Assembly: GCA_951804985.1 (NCBI GenBank)
Contig: OX638133.1
Location: 35,923,963 to 35,987,962 of the forward strand
Direction: 5' to 3'
Length of the DNA: 64,000 nt
Source of the DNA: Dryomyza anilis
Lineage: Eukaryota; Arthropoda; Insecta; Diptera; Dryomyzidae
Within the stretch, counting starts at the first letter, position 1, and every line of letters begins with the position of its first letter. A program made the position numbers and the translations under genes. Shown piece after piece: positions 1 to 12,981 of the stretch. The notes beneath the pieces were generated by a model, which worked only from the letters and a program-made list of their open reading frames with translations, had not been told where the DNA came from and did no database searches.

Positions 1-11
1 GGAAATTGTAC

Positions 12-84
12 TAGGGTCATGATCGGGAACTGTTCATTGTATTTTTACTCCGTCAGATCCCGACGAGTTACTCGACAAACATGA
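12..84. repeat. Dispersed repeat fragment, partner of 29323-29395
   Basis: This stretch and 29323-29395 share TAGGGTCATGATCGG, then a run ending GAGAAACATGA or GACAAACATGA, with spaced mismatches. I do not recognise the family. The copy may continue beyond the left edge. Confidence 0.5.
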
Positions 85-119
85 AATGGCCATGATCAAG
101 TCTTCGCTAATAGGATCGA

Positions 120-3060
120 TATCTACTAGGGATATTAGGCAACAAAACTAAACCAAATTTAACAAATTATATTTGAATTTATTATTAATACAAAAATAAA
201 TCCATTTTCTTCAAACTAAATAAATTCAGTATAATCTAATATTTCCTCTATAAGGAAAAAGCTAATCTCTTCCCATTGCAGTTTCGTTAATAATAAACAA
301 TAGTTCAACATCGATCTATAATCGAAAAAAACATAATACTGACTGCAATATTCCCAATTACTTATACCCGGAACCTGAACCTGAATCTGAAAAGGAGATT
401 CAAGCGCCGAATGCTGTCAAAAGTTATTCAAAGCATGGCGTTTTCAAAAATTATAAAACCCACTTTCGAGTGTGTTTAGGAAGACGTCAAAAATAATTAA
501 AAACTTGTTACACCAGCTCCATTAGAGTATTAGCGCTCACTTATGTAGGATTAGCCTTTAAAATTCATAAGAAATATGTACAATGTTTTGCACCAGACAC
601 CAGATTTTTTTTTGTCGATGCACACAATTAACTTGGCATTAACTTTTGGACCTGCTAAACGATCAGATAGACGACGGAGGATCAATCAGGTTGTTTTGCT
701 GCACCGTGACTTGGCATTTTGTTAAAAGATCGACGGCTTATTTTCGATTTTATTTCATTGACGCATGCAACATTTTCAATTAAGTGCAACAACATGAACT
801 CATTAGCCAGCTGTTTACTAGACACAACAGCTGATCATAGAATTACTGTCATTTCTTCCCCCCCAACTGATTACTTTCTATGCGCGATCGGCGATCAGCG
901 TTCAGCGGCGGATGTTCTTCCTCGGAAACATTGAATGAAATGTCAAAATTATGTAGATTATTGTATTTCTTCTTTAGGATACTTTAAGAGACTTTTAGAG
1001 TTTCTACGGAAAATTTGACTTATCATCATTTTGACGCGATTAGCGTCACTATTTGTGGTGTTTTACATGATTGTTCCATTGTTATTGGCCTGTTAAGTAG
1101 AGCAATTTGTTGGAAATCCATGCTTATCGCAATCGTCTGATCAAAGTGCGGCGTTAAATCACAAAGAAAAACCCTTCAAAACATTTGAGCTAAAATGTAA
1201 TGTTTTGAAGGCGGTTTATGTTTGATTTTGGTTCGTATACAAAACCTGTAATTGTTACCTTTTAACCTGCCATGACTTTTTAATTTATTTTATTTTTGCT
1301 CATTTTTGGCAGTAGCTCTTTAGTAACTAATTGACTGCGAATGGAAAATCAGACCGATCGATTTTTAAAAGCCATTTAATTAACCTTTTAACAACATGCT
1401 ATTAATTGCCGACTTTCATTGGATACATTTTTTTTTTCTATTTTTATTACTATTTTAATTACCATAACGCATGCGTTCTTTGTTGCTCATCAATGACCGA
1501 CTGACTGACTGCCTGACGTTATTTGTCTGTTTGTCTAAATTGAGCTGTCGATCGCATACAGATCGCAGCAGCTATTAATTCCATTAAGCATTTGCTTTGT
1601 CTTCAGCACCACCGCTGCGTCTCGTTTGATGCCGCTTAATTGTGTTAACAATAATTGTGGCTCACAACGTTCGGTGTGGTCAAAAGTAAATTTTTCACTT
1701 CACCCAAAGCTGGCCAATTCGTTACAGCTTGTGATCTTTAGCTAAATTTGGTGCTCCCGCCTGCCTATACTTGGCCCAAGCTTCCAGTTGAGCTACCAAA
1801 TTTGGTGAAATTTATTATATTTATAATTTACAAATTTAATTTTATTAACGCAGCAGTTAATTTTGCTGCTGTGTAAAGTCTATTGTTCTGGGTAATAGTT
1901 TTTGTAGATGCAAACGGAGTTTTTTTTTCCTCAAGATCTATGAAGATCAATGAACTATAGCGGAATGAGCTAGTATTGTTTAGAGTTGCTAGATTCACGA
2001 ATCGTTGTATTTTCAAAATATTCTGATTTCAAAATAAATTATTGATTCACATATGGGGCATTCCATGTCAGAACACAGAAACAAATATTGAACGTAAATG
2101 TAGCAACTGAGAATAATTGATACAAAATAATTAATACTATTAATATATTTAATTAAATAAACGAATTATTTATCAAATAAATCAAATTCCTTCTGGGTTG
2201 GTGTATTTGCTTAAATACATACATAAAAAGCATATACACCAGAGCTGTGAAACTTGAATCTTTTTTTTTTAATTCAATTCATTGGAAAGATGTCTTTGTT
2301 ATCTTAGATAAAACTAAAGGAAGATCATCCATAAAAAAAGGGTAAGAAACTTTAGAATACGCAAAATTTACAGATATTTGCGTTAAAGAACTTTGATTTG
2401 AAGAAACTTGATTTTTTAAGTGTAAAAGATAGGGGAGGTTGTTATCATTGTCCCAAGAGGAATAATTATTGGACTTAAATGAACATTACGGATAAACCTC
2501 CATGCATTTCTTGTGTAAGGCTCCAAATTAAGTTCATCAATTCTATCGATATATGACTGAGATTTTGAAAAGAGAGATTGCAATTTGTTTTGTCAAAACG
2601 AATACTGATCCTTATTACCAATTACTAAATGAATGTTACAATGCCAGTCAATGATTGTGTTTCAAAATTACCAACTACCAACTCATATGCATAATTTTTT
2701 GGGATTAAATCGAAAAACGATCAATCATTCACAGCTCTGATATACATTAATCGACAGTTTTACATCCACTACACAGTATTGAATCCACTAATTAGCACAT
2801 ACACCAACCGACAGTTTTATATCCACTATACAGTTTTACATCCACTACACAGTATTACATTCATCGCAACGCGTACTTTCCTATTCGGTTCGTCGGTTCG
2901 TTTTCCGTTGATCGTTCGTATATCTTCTCCCTTATTTGTGTTTAACACTTCCCTTTTATTATATATGGCTCTATTGGTGACGTGAACGTAGTTTTAACCT
3001 CGAACCAGTTGTAAGTAAAGTAAATAGTTAAATAAAAATATAACACATATGTAAAATATC
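120..3060. other. Gene-free, mostly unique AT-rich sequence
   Basis: No convincing exon or recognisable repeat on either strand. Reading frames here are short and lack coding character. Around 2755-2870 a phrase ending ATCCACTACACAGTATT recurs three times as a local imperfect duplication. If the gene at 17-24.5 kb continues leftward, this is intron of that gene (inference). Confidence 0.5.
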
Positions 3061-3065
3061 GTAAT

Positions 3066-3350
3066 TCGGTACACCTATCGATTTGTACATATGTTTATCA
3101 AATGAAAGGAAATTCTTCAGGGATTCGAAGTTTGTAGTTATTTTCGGGATTCGTATAACCTGGTGACCTATGCATCACTTTAAATGGTGCACACATTATC
3201 GCATATGTGTGGGGTATTTATTGTCGGCTTAGACCAACTATAACTTTCATAAGGCTTACTAACTTCATCACACAAACTATGAGGATTGTCCTTACTTCAA
3301 AATTTCCCATGTGACCTAACCTCCCTTACTGTGTTTTTCTGTGTACAGCC
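3066..3350 (+). mobile_element. Family A (mini-me-like) 3' fragment
   Basis: It carries the ordered landmarks of family A seen complete at 9121-9800: a GGTACACC block, AAATTCTTCAGGGATTCG, CTGGTGACCTAT, a CATATGTGTGGGGTATTTAT block, GTCGGCTTAGACC, and the tail CCCATGTGACCTAACC. The GTCY microsatellite head is missing, so this is a 5'-truncated or strongly diverged copy. Confidence 0.7.
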
Positions 3351-3664
3351 ACGTTTTCCGAATATCTAAAAAATCAGTTTTTCAAGATTTTTCATTTATT
3401 TTGTATTTAAGGTAAACACACAAAAAAAAGAGTATTTGTAGAGATTTTTTTTAGCTTTCAAATGAAAATATTTAGAATATAATGTTCTCCACACATTTAT
3501 TAAAAATTTCTACATTGGTAGCTCTTACAAATGAAATTTTATGGGTGCCACCAATGGAGTAAACGGCATATGAAAGATGGCGTCTGTGGCTATATTTTGA
3601 AATAAATTTTGTAATAATTGAGACAAAAGAATTACAGAATTACTTTATTTGTCTTGATCCGGCA

Positions 3665-4170
3665 ACATAGAAAAAAATTCATAAATATGATGAATTTATT
3701 CATAAATATAATGAATTTATTCATAAATATTATGAATTTTTTCACCAACTACCAGATTTATCATATTGATACCACCGTTCATTAAATGACATATTGATGA
3801 ATACATTCATTATATATATGAAATTATTCATACTATTAAACATCATAGTGAAGAACTAATCATCAATACAATGAATTTGAATCGTCATATTGAGTAATAT
3901 AAACTTTTTTTTTTGCGAATTTTTCAAAAAAAAATTCAGAAAATAATTGGAAAATAATTGTTGTTGTTAAAATTGTATTTTAAAAATAACAAGAAAAAAA
4001 AATGTTTAAAAAAATAGTTATCGAAAAAAAATATTTTCGAACAAAATTTTTGGAAAAAATTATTTTTCGAAAACACGAAACGAAAATTTTATTCAAACAT
4101 TTTTTTTTAAATATATTTTTTATATATATAAATCAAAATGATATGTTTATAAATATAACTCAAAATGATA
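3665..4170. repeat. Family C MITE-like AT-rich inverted-repeat element
   Basis: It contains repeated TTCATAAATATGATGAATT units, the phrase ACCAACTACCAGATTTATCA and the phrase CCACCGTTCATTAAATGACA. The same phrases occur, often in the opposite orientation, at 38535-39197, 59640-60055 and 62005-62265. It has no coding capacity. The termini are imperfect inverted repeats rich in ATCATATTGATGAA. Confidence 0.65.
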
Positions 4171-4179
4171 TGTTGAGTT

Positions 4180-6245
4180 CATGAGGATTGGTCTACCAAA
4201 ATTTCTACCAGGGAACTGTTTTAAAAACCATTTTCAAACTGAAATAAAATCAAAATCGTTTATATTAGGAAAAGATCGGTTACAATGCCTGCATATAAGA
4301 GACGCATTCTAAACCAGTACCAAAAGGATTGTGATATTTTTAAGAATTGTTAAAAGTTCGGTAAAATTAATATTTATTATGTTTATTTGTTGAAAATAAA
4401 TTATTTAATTAATAAAAATTGCTGGTATTTAGTAAGGCAACTTGACTGAATCTCTACTCAAATCACAAACTGTGGGTATTCATAAAACTCGCTTCAAAAC
4501 AACCAGATGATCAAGTTGTCAATCATACACAGATTTTCTCACTACTTTAACACTTAAGCAGGGCTTATTTATCAGGCCTACTCTTTTGATTCTCTCGATT
4601 CCCTGCATATTCTGCCAATTCTTCAATTCTTAACATGATCCTTCACTTTGCATCACAACAAAGAATGAGCCGCTCTCAAGAACAGCATTAATCTTGATCT
4701 TAATGGGTCTTCAGTCCGTATACAAAATGCATTTCATTGATGCTGGTTAATTGGTCTGAGCCGAGGTATAAATATAAAATAGAGAAGATCATTGGAGTGC
4801 GCTTAAAATGTCAAACAAAAGCTAAGAACGTGTCAGAAATCGATTGATTTTCAAAAAACGTAATTTTCCCGCCAATAACTAAGCTAAACACGCGACACGG
4901 AGGCTGCGCATTAAACACAGCTTCTGCACAGTGTGGCAAATTAGTTGCGTTCCACGTTTTTCACAATGGCCGCTAATGGACTGTCATATTAAATGACTTT
5001 TGACAGTTGGTGGTGGCGGCAGTGTCTGCAATTAACGAGCATGGGTAGCTGTCAAAGATTTTTTCAATTTTTTTTTTTATTTTTATTTCAAAATAAATTA
5101 AAAGCCAACGCATTTAATGCTGAGACGAGTGTATTAAAAAGAAATAATAAAATTATTAACATGTACCAGTTGTACTGTTGCTATTATGGTTCGGTGTGTC
5201 GGCATTTTTGGGCGCTACTGTGATTTTGCAAAAACTGATTGAGCTGTCAGTCAGTTTGATGGCTATTATGAGAAATTCACAATTAACTGCAAGTAATTCA
5301 ATTAATATTGTTGCAAATATGCAATTAATTGGTTTTATAATATTTTTTTTATAATTATTTCAATATTTGTATACTTAGTTTTTTTTTTTAATAAAATGCC
5401 CTTTTTTTATTAAAACACTATTAATTAAAAAGATTTTATTTTAGGTGGCTAGATTAAAATGTTTGATAAAATAAAACTAATTTTTTAATTATATTATTTT
5501 AATTTTAAAAATTCAGCTATGTTTTATTTTTAATTGTATCGCCTTTTTTATTAATGTGACAACTACCAGTAGCCATTTTAATTGGTTTTGTTTTTGCTGT
5601 TCAAACGTCAAATTTTAAAATTATTAATTGATTTAAATGTCATTTTATGTGAGCTGGGTTGAATGGAATCAAGGTTGGTTTGAATTAAGTTTGGTATGAA
5701 GGCATTTGGTATTTAATACAATTAAAAACACATAAAAAATTATTAATTTATTTAGTTTCAACTTTTTTCCTGATTATCGCTGAATTAAAAGTAATTAAAT
5801 TAATATAAAAATGTTTAAATTACAAAGGTTATTAAAGTATTAAATAATTTTAAACACATTCAAAGTTTATCGTTTAGTTTTATAATTTATATTTCATGGA
5901 GCCTTTTACAGACAGTTTGAATTGATTTTACCAGAGGCTTAGAGCATTTTTTTAGTCTAAGTTGACCTTAGTTTAAAGTAAAAATCAAATCATGTCTCTA
6001 CCATCGTTTATACAAAGTTTAAACGAACAATGGTGAACGGTAAACATCGTTTAAATTCATTATGTTTTTTTGACAGACATTTCCCCGCCCCACACATTGT
6101 GCTGAGTCTTTGAAAAAGGCGCGCATCGATGTTTTTTGTTAGTAAATTTTGAAAAAAAAGAAAGGTTATGAGAAAAGAACAATTGTTTTGAAAACTAGAC
6201 TCAGGGAATATATATATATTTTAGTTTTAAACTGGTTTTATGAGT
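4180..6245. other. Gene-free, unique AT-rich sequence
   Basis: No exon, RNA gene or mobile-element landmark recognised. The more complex part, about 4440-5300, is likely single-copy intronic or intergenic DNA. The rest is AT-rich and low in complexity. Confidence 0.45.
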
Positions 6246-6247
6246 AA

Positions 6248-6592
6248 TATAATAATAGTTTGGCGCTACAGGCCTGTATAGAACTTCGTCCGTGCTCTCT
6301 CACCATTTTGAGCTGTTCGTGTTATATTTGTACTCAAAGTGGTGGTACCTACAGTTTATTGCCGAATCCGAACGGCGGGTGAGAGCTTTTCATAGGCAAT
6401 GTTTTACTCTCGTAGGTTTGCCATTTACTGCCGAGAGGTAGCGTCGCATAGAAAAATGTTTTGTATGAAAAATATGTTGGCAGTCGCTGGGGATCGAACC
6501 GAGGACCTTTCGGCTTGTAGTCGATCGCACCAGCGACTTTTCGCTCGTAGTCCAACGCACTAACCAGACGAGCTACTGACGCTACTACTACC
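6248..6592 (-). mobile_element. tRNA-derived SINE copy, minus strand
   Basis: The AATAATAG tail lies on the left and the tRNA-like head on the right, so the element reads on the minus strand. The body matches the SINE copies at 50354, 53310 and 55474: CTACAGTTTATTGCCGAATC, GGCGGGTGAGAGCTTTTCAT and the B-box complement GGATCGAACC. The head is unusual in containing a second CGACTTTTCGCTCGTAGTCC segment, as if the anticodon-arm region had been duplicated. Confidence 0.85.
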
Positions 6593-6784
6593 TACATGTA
6601 ATTAAAAGGTAGAGTTGACGCTTTATTGATATGAAAAATATATATAAAAAAGTATAAATTTCTAATTTTTCAACAAAATATCATTGAATTATATTAAGTA
6701 ATATAATTCTCTTATTTCTGGCATATTCATTTACATTTTTGTGTCATTAATTAAGGCATTATTGAACAAAATGTGAAATACGAC

Positions 6785-7030
6785 TAACCTAAACCTAACC
6801 TAAAAATAAAAAATATGTGAGCAGATCACGCTCATTTTTGGAACATTTATTTTTAGCTGAATTCTAGCAATACCATTTAAATTTTGTAAGTGTATCTTGA
6901 ATACTTTTCGTGCTATAGGTTCCTAAAGAGTTATATAAAAGTTTCTTGTATGGGAGGTAGGCGTGTCCATTAACCGATTTGGCTCATTTCCGCACTCAAA
7001 ACCATTTTTTGGGTAAAATAATGGAATGTT
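6785..7030 (-). mobile_element. Family B (mini-me-like) internal fragment, minus strand
   Basis: It matches the interior of the family B copy at 58437-59137: GAATACTTTTCG, AGTTATATAAAAGT, TGTATGGGAGGTAGGCGTG and ACCGATTTGGCTCATTT in the same order. It lacks the GTCY tract. Confidence 0.7.
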
Positions 7031-7439
7031 TTTTAAAGTTTTTTTTTTCGATATTATTCATAAATTGCTACTTTTGTCGGTGAATGTCGAACTTAAAAAT
7101 TCAAATTCTTTAGTATTTTTTTTTAAGTGAATAAGAAATACATCATTTTAGCTATAAAATGTTATAATTTAAATGTAATAACTTAACAAGAAGTAATATA
7201 AATTAATTTTTTACAAAAGTATTAAAAAAAATACTTAAATTAACCAAAAAATCAAGAAAGAGCTCACTTTGGACTGTTATTTTTTTTTTAAATAATTCAT
7301 TTAAAACAATTCATTTAATGGTTTACAATTCACTAGGATGTCTATTTTATGATTTCACAAAAAAATTTCAAATTGATGAAATTTTTGTTTGGACTCAAAT
7401 GCGCGCATTCTATCCACTGTGCACCATGAGAAATCATCT

Positions 7440-7740
7440 GGCGCTGCGGCGTTTTATATTAGTGACTTGTATGGGAGGTGGGCGTGTCCGTTTACCGATT
7501 TGGCTCATTTCCGAATTCAGAACCATTTTTTTTGGCTAAAACACATTGAAAAAAAAAATGCCATCGCATTCTGACCAGTATTATTCAAGTTACCGTGATT
7601 TCTGGCAGACAGCAGTACTGACAGATATTATACAGACAAAGATACTGACATATGAACAGACGGGCATGACTAAACGGACTTGTTGAGTGACGCTGATCAA
7701 GAATATATATACTTTTTTATACCGACCAATACCTGAAAAA
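7440..7740 (-). mobile_element. Family B (mini-me-like) fragment, minus strand
   Basis: It has TTGTATGGGAGGTGGGCGTG, then ACCGATTTGGCTCATTT, a degenerate CAGACAG-type tract near 7605-7670, and GGCATGACTAAACGGACTTG followed by a GCTGATCAAGA core. The order is that of the minus-strand copy at 58800-59060. The short overlapping reading frames here are transposon shadows. Confidence 0.7.
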
Positions 7741-8395
7741 GTACGGTGATATATTTATTACTTTTGTTCGGTTCGGTTCCGGTTCGGTTTCCATGAACAT
7801 TTAAGGGTTAGGTATACGTTATAAAAATGACGTTTAGGCGCAGAAAGGCGCGAATAAAATTGATATGGCTGTAACCACCATTAATCCTACTAGTCTCTTA
7901 ATCCAAAAAAGTTATAGATCGCTAAATTTTATATTTTTTTCAATAATACTAAAAAATACGTATATTTACATTCAAATATCCTTTGAACAGGAGATGCTAT
8001 TAACAGAAATTATACGTTAAATAAGAGATCTATGTGTCCTTGTTATATGATAAAAATTTGGTTTTCTATCATTTTAAAATGAAAATTTTACACGCATTTG
8101 AATACACCCAGTAGCTCATTTTTTGAAGAAATAAGCCTTAATACAGATGGCGATAACTCCTAAGTGGTAAGAGATATTTACATAAAAAAAAACGGGAATT
8201 TTTATCTGCATTCATCTGTTATATAATAAGCAATTCAAATGAAACATTCCCGTAAGTTTTTGTTTTTGCCTTATGCGCTCGTATTTAATTATATTTTTCC
8301 CAACGTGCGACAGTTCAAAATTTATTCTCGAAAAGGTTCGTTTGGAAATTTTCCATATGATTTTTTTTTTCTAAAATTAATTTTATAATCGACTA

Positions 8396-9062
8396 CACTG
8401 TTCTTCAAGAATTTTCCACAGAAATGAAACTTACCATTTCTAGTAGATTTGCGTATTTTCCCTTTACGTCGAGATTTTGCAAAAAAAATCGACTCAAAGT
8501 TGAAAAAATGCCATTTTGTTTACTTTATATCTTAAGTTATCGCATGATTTCGACATGTAGCAGTTGTAAACTTTATCACAAACTAAAATATGAACCTTGT
8601 CCTACGAATAATTGGCAAAAAATCTGAGTGCAGATATTACTTTTTGCAAAAAAATTAAAAAGAAATTTGTGTTACCAAAACAGTGTGTCGACAAAGTAAT
8701 TTATCACAATTCTCTAAGATTTTTTTTAAAACAAAAATTTAATATTAATTCGCAATGTTTTTGCTGTCAAAATTTCAAAAAAATATTTTAAATTTTTTCT
8801 AACGGACATTTTTTGGAATATTTTTTTAAATTGGTTTATAAAATATTTGATTAAAATGGAGGAAAAAGCAGAGATATACAATTTCATTCTGATAAAATGT
8901 ACTGGAGCTAGATGCAAAATCGGACAAAATTGTTAGCATCTGATGTCCGCATTATGGACAAACATGATAGGGAAAATATGCACATCGGGAGACCGAAATC
9001 TATAAGAAATGATAGGTTTAATTTCTGTGGACGCCAACAACCACTTAATTTGTAGAACAGTG
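8396..9062. mobile_element. 667-bp inverted-repeat DNA element
   Basis: The left end begins CACTGTTCTTCAAGAA and the right end is the complement of CACTGTTCTACAAATT. The similarity continues inward for roughly 70-90 bp with small indels (CCACAGAAATGAAAC against CCACAGAAATTAAAC, and TATTTTCCC in both arms). No transposase frame is present, so it is a non-autonomous element or fold-back fossil. I could not find a convincing target-site duplication. Confidence 0.65.
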
Positions 9063-9120
9063 TTATCAATCATTAATATGAAATGATATAGGCCTCCAAA
9101 TTCAGGCATGACCCTAAAGT

Positions 9121-9259
9121 TTTTATACCCTACACTAAGAGTGAAAGGGTATATTCAGTTTGGTACGCGGTTTGCAACACCCTGAAGAAAGCATCTCCGG
9201 TATGGAAAAGTATATATATTCTTGATCAGCATGACCTCCTGAGTCGATTTAGCGATATC

Positions 9260-9294
<35 letters not shown>

Positions 9295-9800
9295 CCTTCT
9301 GTCTGTCTGTTGAAATCACGATTACGGAAAAAGTAGAAGATCTAGAGCAATGAAACTTTAGATTTAGATTAGTTATATATCTAAGCTGTCTGAACAAGAA
9401 AATTGGCATGATCGATCTATTGTGACCTGAGAACCGACCACTTAAGTTCAAATACCTCACATAAAATTTACATCTACAGACCAATATTACTGTATACGCG
9501 CTTAGTTAAACTTTTTTGGACAAATATATATTGACATAATGCTGAAATACATGAAAATATTGTTTTCCTGCGAAACGAGTTGTGGTTCCAAAAAAAAAAT
9601 CGAAATTCGGTACACCCATTTGTAAATATGGGTGTCAAATGAATGGAAATTCTTTTCAGGATTCGTATACCCTGGTGACCTATATACCAATTTGAATGGT
9701 AACCACACATATGTGTAGAGTATTTATAGTCGGCTTAGACCGCCATAATAACATCTACTTTTAAATTTTCCATGTGATCTAACCTTCCCAACTGGTTTTA
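9121..9800 (+). mobile_element. Family A (mini-me-like) element, near full length
   Basis: It opens TTTTATACCCTACACTAAGA, then TTTGGTACGCGGTTTG, GGTATGGAAAAGTATATATA, the core TTCTTGATCAGCATGACC, a (GTCT/GTCC)n tract at about 9258-9310, a TGACCTGAGAACCGACCACT block, and the tail CCATGTGATCTAACCTTCCC ending AACTGGTTTT. The layout of TA-rich block, conserved core and GTCY microsatellite matches the mini-me elements known from dipterans. All reading frames across it are incidental. Confidence 0.8.
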
Positions 9801-10549
9801 GTTTCTACTCAATTTCAGAAAATAAATATTTCGTGGTATGTTAACGCTCTCTTTTGTCTTTAGTTTTTCTTATGGATTATGAGTGTAAAACAGTACCATA
9901 CATAATTTTTATTGAATAATTTCTTATTTTTCACGTTTCTTCAGATTTTTCGTGTTTGGCCGTGCTTTTTCGAGTATTTTTATATACCGTGCTATAGCGT
10001 GCTTCTTACTTAAATACTTCCTTGATCTAATATTCTTTACTGTTTTCAAATTAAGGCTTAAGACTCAGTTTTCAGCTCTGAATAATTTCAAAACTTTAGA
10101 ACTGTTCTCATTACTGAATTCATTACTAGTATAAATACTGTCCTAAATTGTGTAAATCTGAATATTCATTACTGAATTCAATCCCAAAACTTTCAGAAGT
10201 GGGCAGTTATTCCTATCTCAATTTGATCTACTATAAAATTATAACTGATTCAAATTATAGTTTGTCTGTCCAGCAGTGTAATTACATACAAAATACATTG
10301 AAATTTACATACTAATTAGTGCAATGTAGTGCTCTGCTTAGTATTGGAAAACTAACTAAATGTCAAAGTGACATTTGCTTGATTAGACAACAGCTACAAA
10401 AACAAAAACAACGACATCGACAAGTACATGAACAACACGAAGGACAACAACTAATTTTAATGCAATTCATGTCATTTAATAGCGAAAATGTTTTTGGTTT
10501 AATTAAACGTAATGAGAGAATTAATTGCGGTTGCTTGTGTTTTGACATA

Positions 10550-10573
10550 TGTGTGAGTGTGTGTGTGTGTGTC
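10550..10573. repeat. (TG)n microsatellite
   Basis: A short run of alternating GTGTGTGTGT lies inside otherwise unique sequence (about 9,830-10,700). I see nothing else annotatable in that stretch. Confidence 0.8.
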
Positions 10574-10732
10574 ACAAATACAACTATGAGCTGCTGCTCA
10601 TAAAATCCTAAAAGCTTTAAGTGTGATAAAATTAAAAGTGGGCAAATAACACCCGTTTTTTGAAAATAATTTTTTTGTATCAAAAATTTATCACTGTACC
10701 TTTAAGTCTTACCGAGAAATTTGCTCCTACAG

Positions 10733-10915
10733 AGAAAAAAATAATCAACGTAAATATAGCAAACGATATTAATTGCATTCATTAATCAATACAGCAATGA
10801 AATTCACTAATTTAATGAAACATTTGCTATTCTTCGTTAAATCAGCGATTCCGTTTGCTACTATGAATATTTGTACGTCAATGCAGCAAATAATTTAGTC
10901 GGCGCCGATCTAATT
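10733..10915. mobile_element. Family D MITE, left half
   Basis: It begins AGAGAAAAAAATAATC and continues ACGTAAATATAGCAAACGAT, ATTGCATTCATTAATCAAT and TTTGCTATTCTTCGTTAAAT. This closely matches the left arm of the near-complete palindromic copy at 57943-58256. It stops at CGGCGCCGAT, near the centre of the palindrome, so only one arm remains. Confidence 0.75.
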
Positions 10916-10919
10916 ATTT

Positions 10920-11760
10920 TCTTGACAATTCATCCCCCAACCTATTAATACCCAATATAATTCATCTCCGAAATAATGAAAGACTCTTTCCATAAAAATT
11001 AAAAAAAAACACAGTAAAATTTTTAGTTTGTATTATTTTAATTTATTTCTTTCATTATTTTCGTTTGCTCTTTGATGATTTTAATTTTCATACATTATTT
11101 TAATATATAAGATTTGTCTTTGAATCAGTTGCCTTTGGGAAGGAATTACCCTGTGCTGATTTGTCTCCGGAAAGTTGTGTCCTGGAAAAATTCAACATAC
11201 GCTACTTTGGCTTGTGCTATTTAAGCTCATTAAGTATTTACTTATAAATATATTTACAAACATACACACGTTTATCTAAATTTGTACACAGCACAATGTT
11301 GTGTTTCACAAAATGTGTTTGAAACAATGATTGCTGGTAATTGTATTTGCATAGTAATTAAATAACAATTGATTGATCATGTAATTACACTGAATTGCTT
11401 TTAATTTCAAAGCTAATGGCAACGTCGTTAATGTTGGAACATAATAGAAGTTGTGCATTAGTTAAATATGCGCTGAGGAAATATGTGCTTGTGGAAATCA
11501 AATTATAATTGCAACAGTATGATAGATTTACGTATGAGACTTTTCAAAATGATTGTACAATAATTTTAGAAATTATTTTGGACTTGAATTTTATGATTGT
11601 AACAAGGCCAATGCTGGATTGGATGATTGGTGGTAATAAAAACATGATTTATCAAATCATACAGTTACCCCCCGATCATGTATTTCCTGATGCAACAATA
11701 TCGGGTACATTTAGTTTCAAATCGGATGAATTTAGTGCGACTACAATTTTTGATGCATTC
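10920..11760. other. Gene-free sequence, no feature recognised
   Basis: It is a mix of AT-rich and unique sequence. An 86-codon open frame starts at 11509 but has ordinary AT-rich composition, no domain and no splice context, so I do not call it. Confidence 0.4.
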
Positions 11761-11764
11761 AATT

Positions 11765-12760
11765 TTTGATAAATATATTGTTTGGTGCAAACAATAATGC
11801 AAACAAATACCTGAAGTGTTTGAAATATTATTTGCAACAATCAATTCAAATCATTTGTAGCAAACGTTTCAATTATTACTCGCAAACGCATGTAATGGTT
11901 ATACTAAACTACATAAATATTATATTCTTTTGCTGCAAACACTCTTCATTAAACAAAAAAGTGTTTCCCATAAACACTTCAATTGCTTCCAAGTTTAATC
12001 CACATTCCACATGCATGCATTCAACATATTTTGTGAGTACTCATTTATCCATGGAGTTGAAATTTATAATAATTAAACTTGAAACAATCGATAACACATA
12101 AATTAAATGTTCTGATTAATATCTTCAAGCTCCATGATCTTCAATGAGTATTACAATAAATCAGCTAAATATGAGTCGAATGTGAGTTCTGTACGGAAAA
12201 TAAATAAAAATCAATTTAAAATTTGTTATTTGATGGCAAACGAGATTTAATTAAGGGAAACTAAAGAAAATAAAACTAAAGATATGTAAAGCAAAATGTT
12301 CATCAATAATCTCAGCATCGCTCAATGCACGTTGCGCCAGGTTCAACATAACATTACAAGTGATACGATGGCTTTCGGCAATGCTCGAGTCGTAGTTATT
12401 ACTGCAAACACTTTTGTGTTTGGACAAAGACTTCAAATAATTATCCTTTGAGGCAAATGACAAGTGTTTGTTCCAAACGTTAACTAAAACATAACATTTA
12501 AGACAAATAACCAGACGTAATGAATATATTTAGTAAAAATAATTAATTGAACACTTATGAAGTGTTCAACAATAAAAGTGTTTACAACAAATAAATAACT
12601 ATATGTTATAAATACTGATAATATAAAGTGAAGGAAATAGTTATTATTTGTTGCAAAATATATAAATTTAAAAGTATTTAATAGAAATTAAAAGTACTCA
12701 CTACAAACATTCGATTGTTTGCTGCAAATAATTCGAAAAGAATACTTTTTTGAATGTGTA
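11765..12760. repeat. Cluster of GCAAAC/GTTTGC-motif repeats (family K-like)
   Basis: Motifs such as TTTGGTGCAAAC, TTTGTAGCAAACG, TTTTGCTGCAAACACT, TACTGCAAACACTTTTGTG and GTTTGCTGCAAATAA recur in both orientations. They resemble the arms of the small element at 18236-18440. This may be one large decayed inverted-repeat element or several nested ones. I cannot resolve the boundaries. Confidence 0.4.
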
Positions 12761-12981
12761 TAAAACGAAACGTTGAGTATGATCATTTTTAGAGTTTTTA
12801 TGTTGCCAGTATTTAAAATTAAAATTTTAAAACAAAGTACAAAAAAACCGGAAATAATTTCGTATAAAAAATAGTTGGATAAACAAATATATTGACAAAA
12901 ATTCGATTCAAACAGTGTAACGAACAAATCGTTTGAAATACGGTATACCACTTTTAGTCCAAGAGAAATAAAAACGAATCG

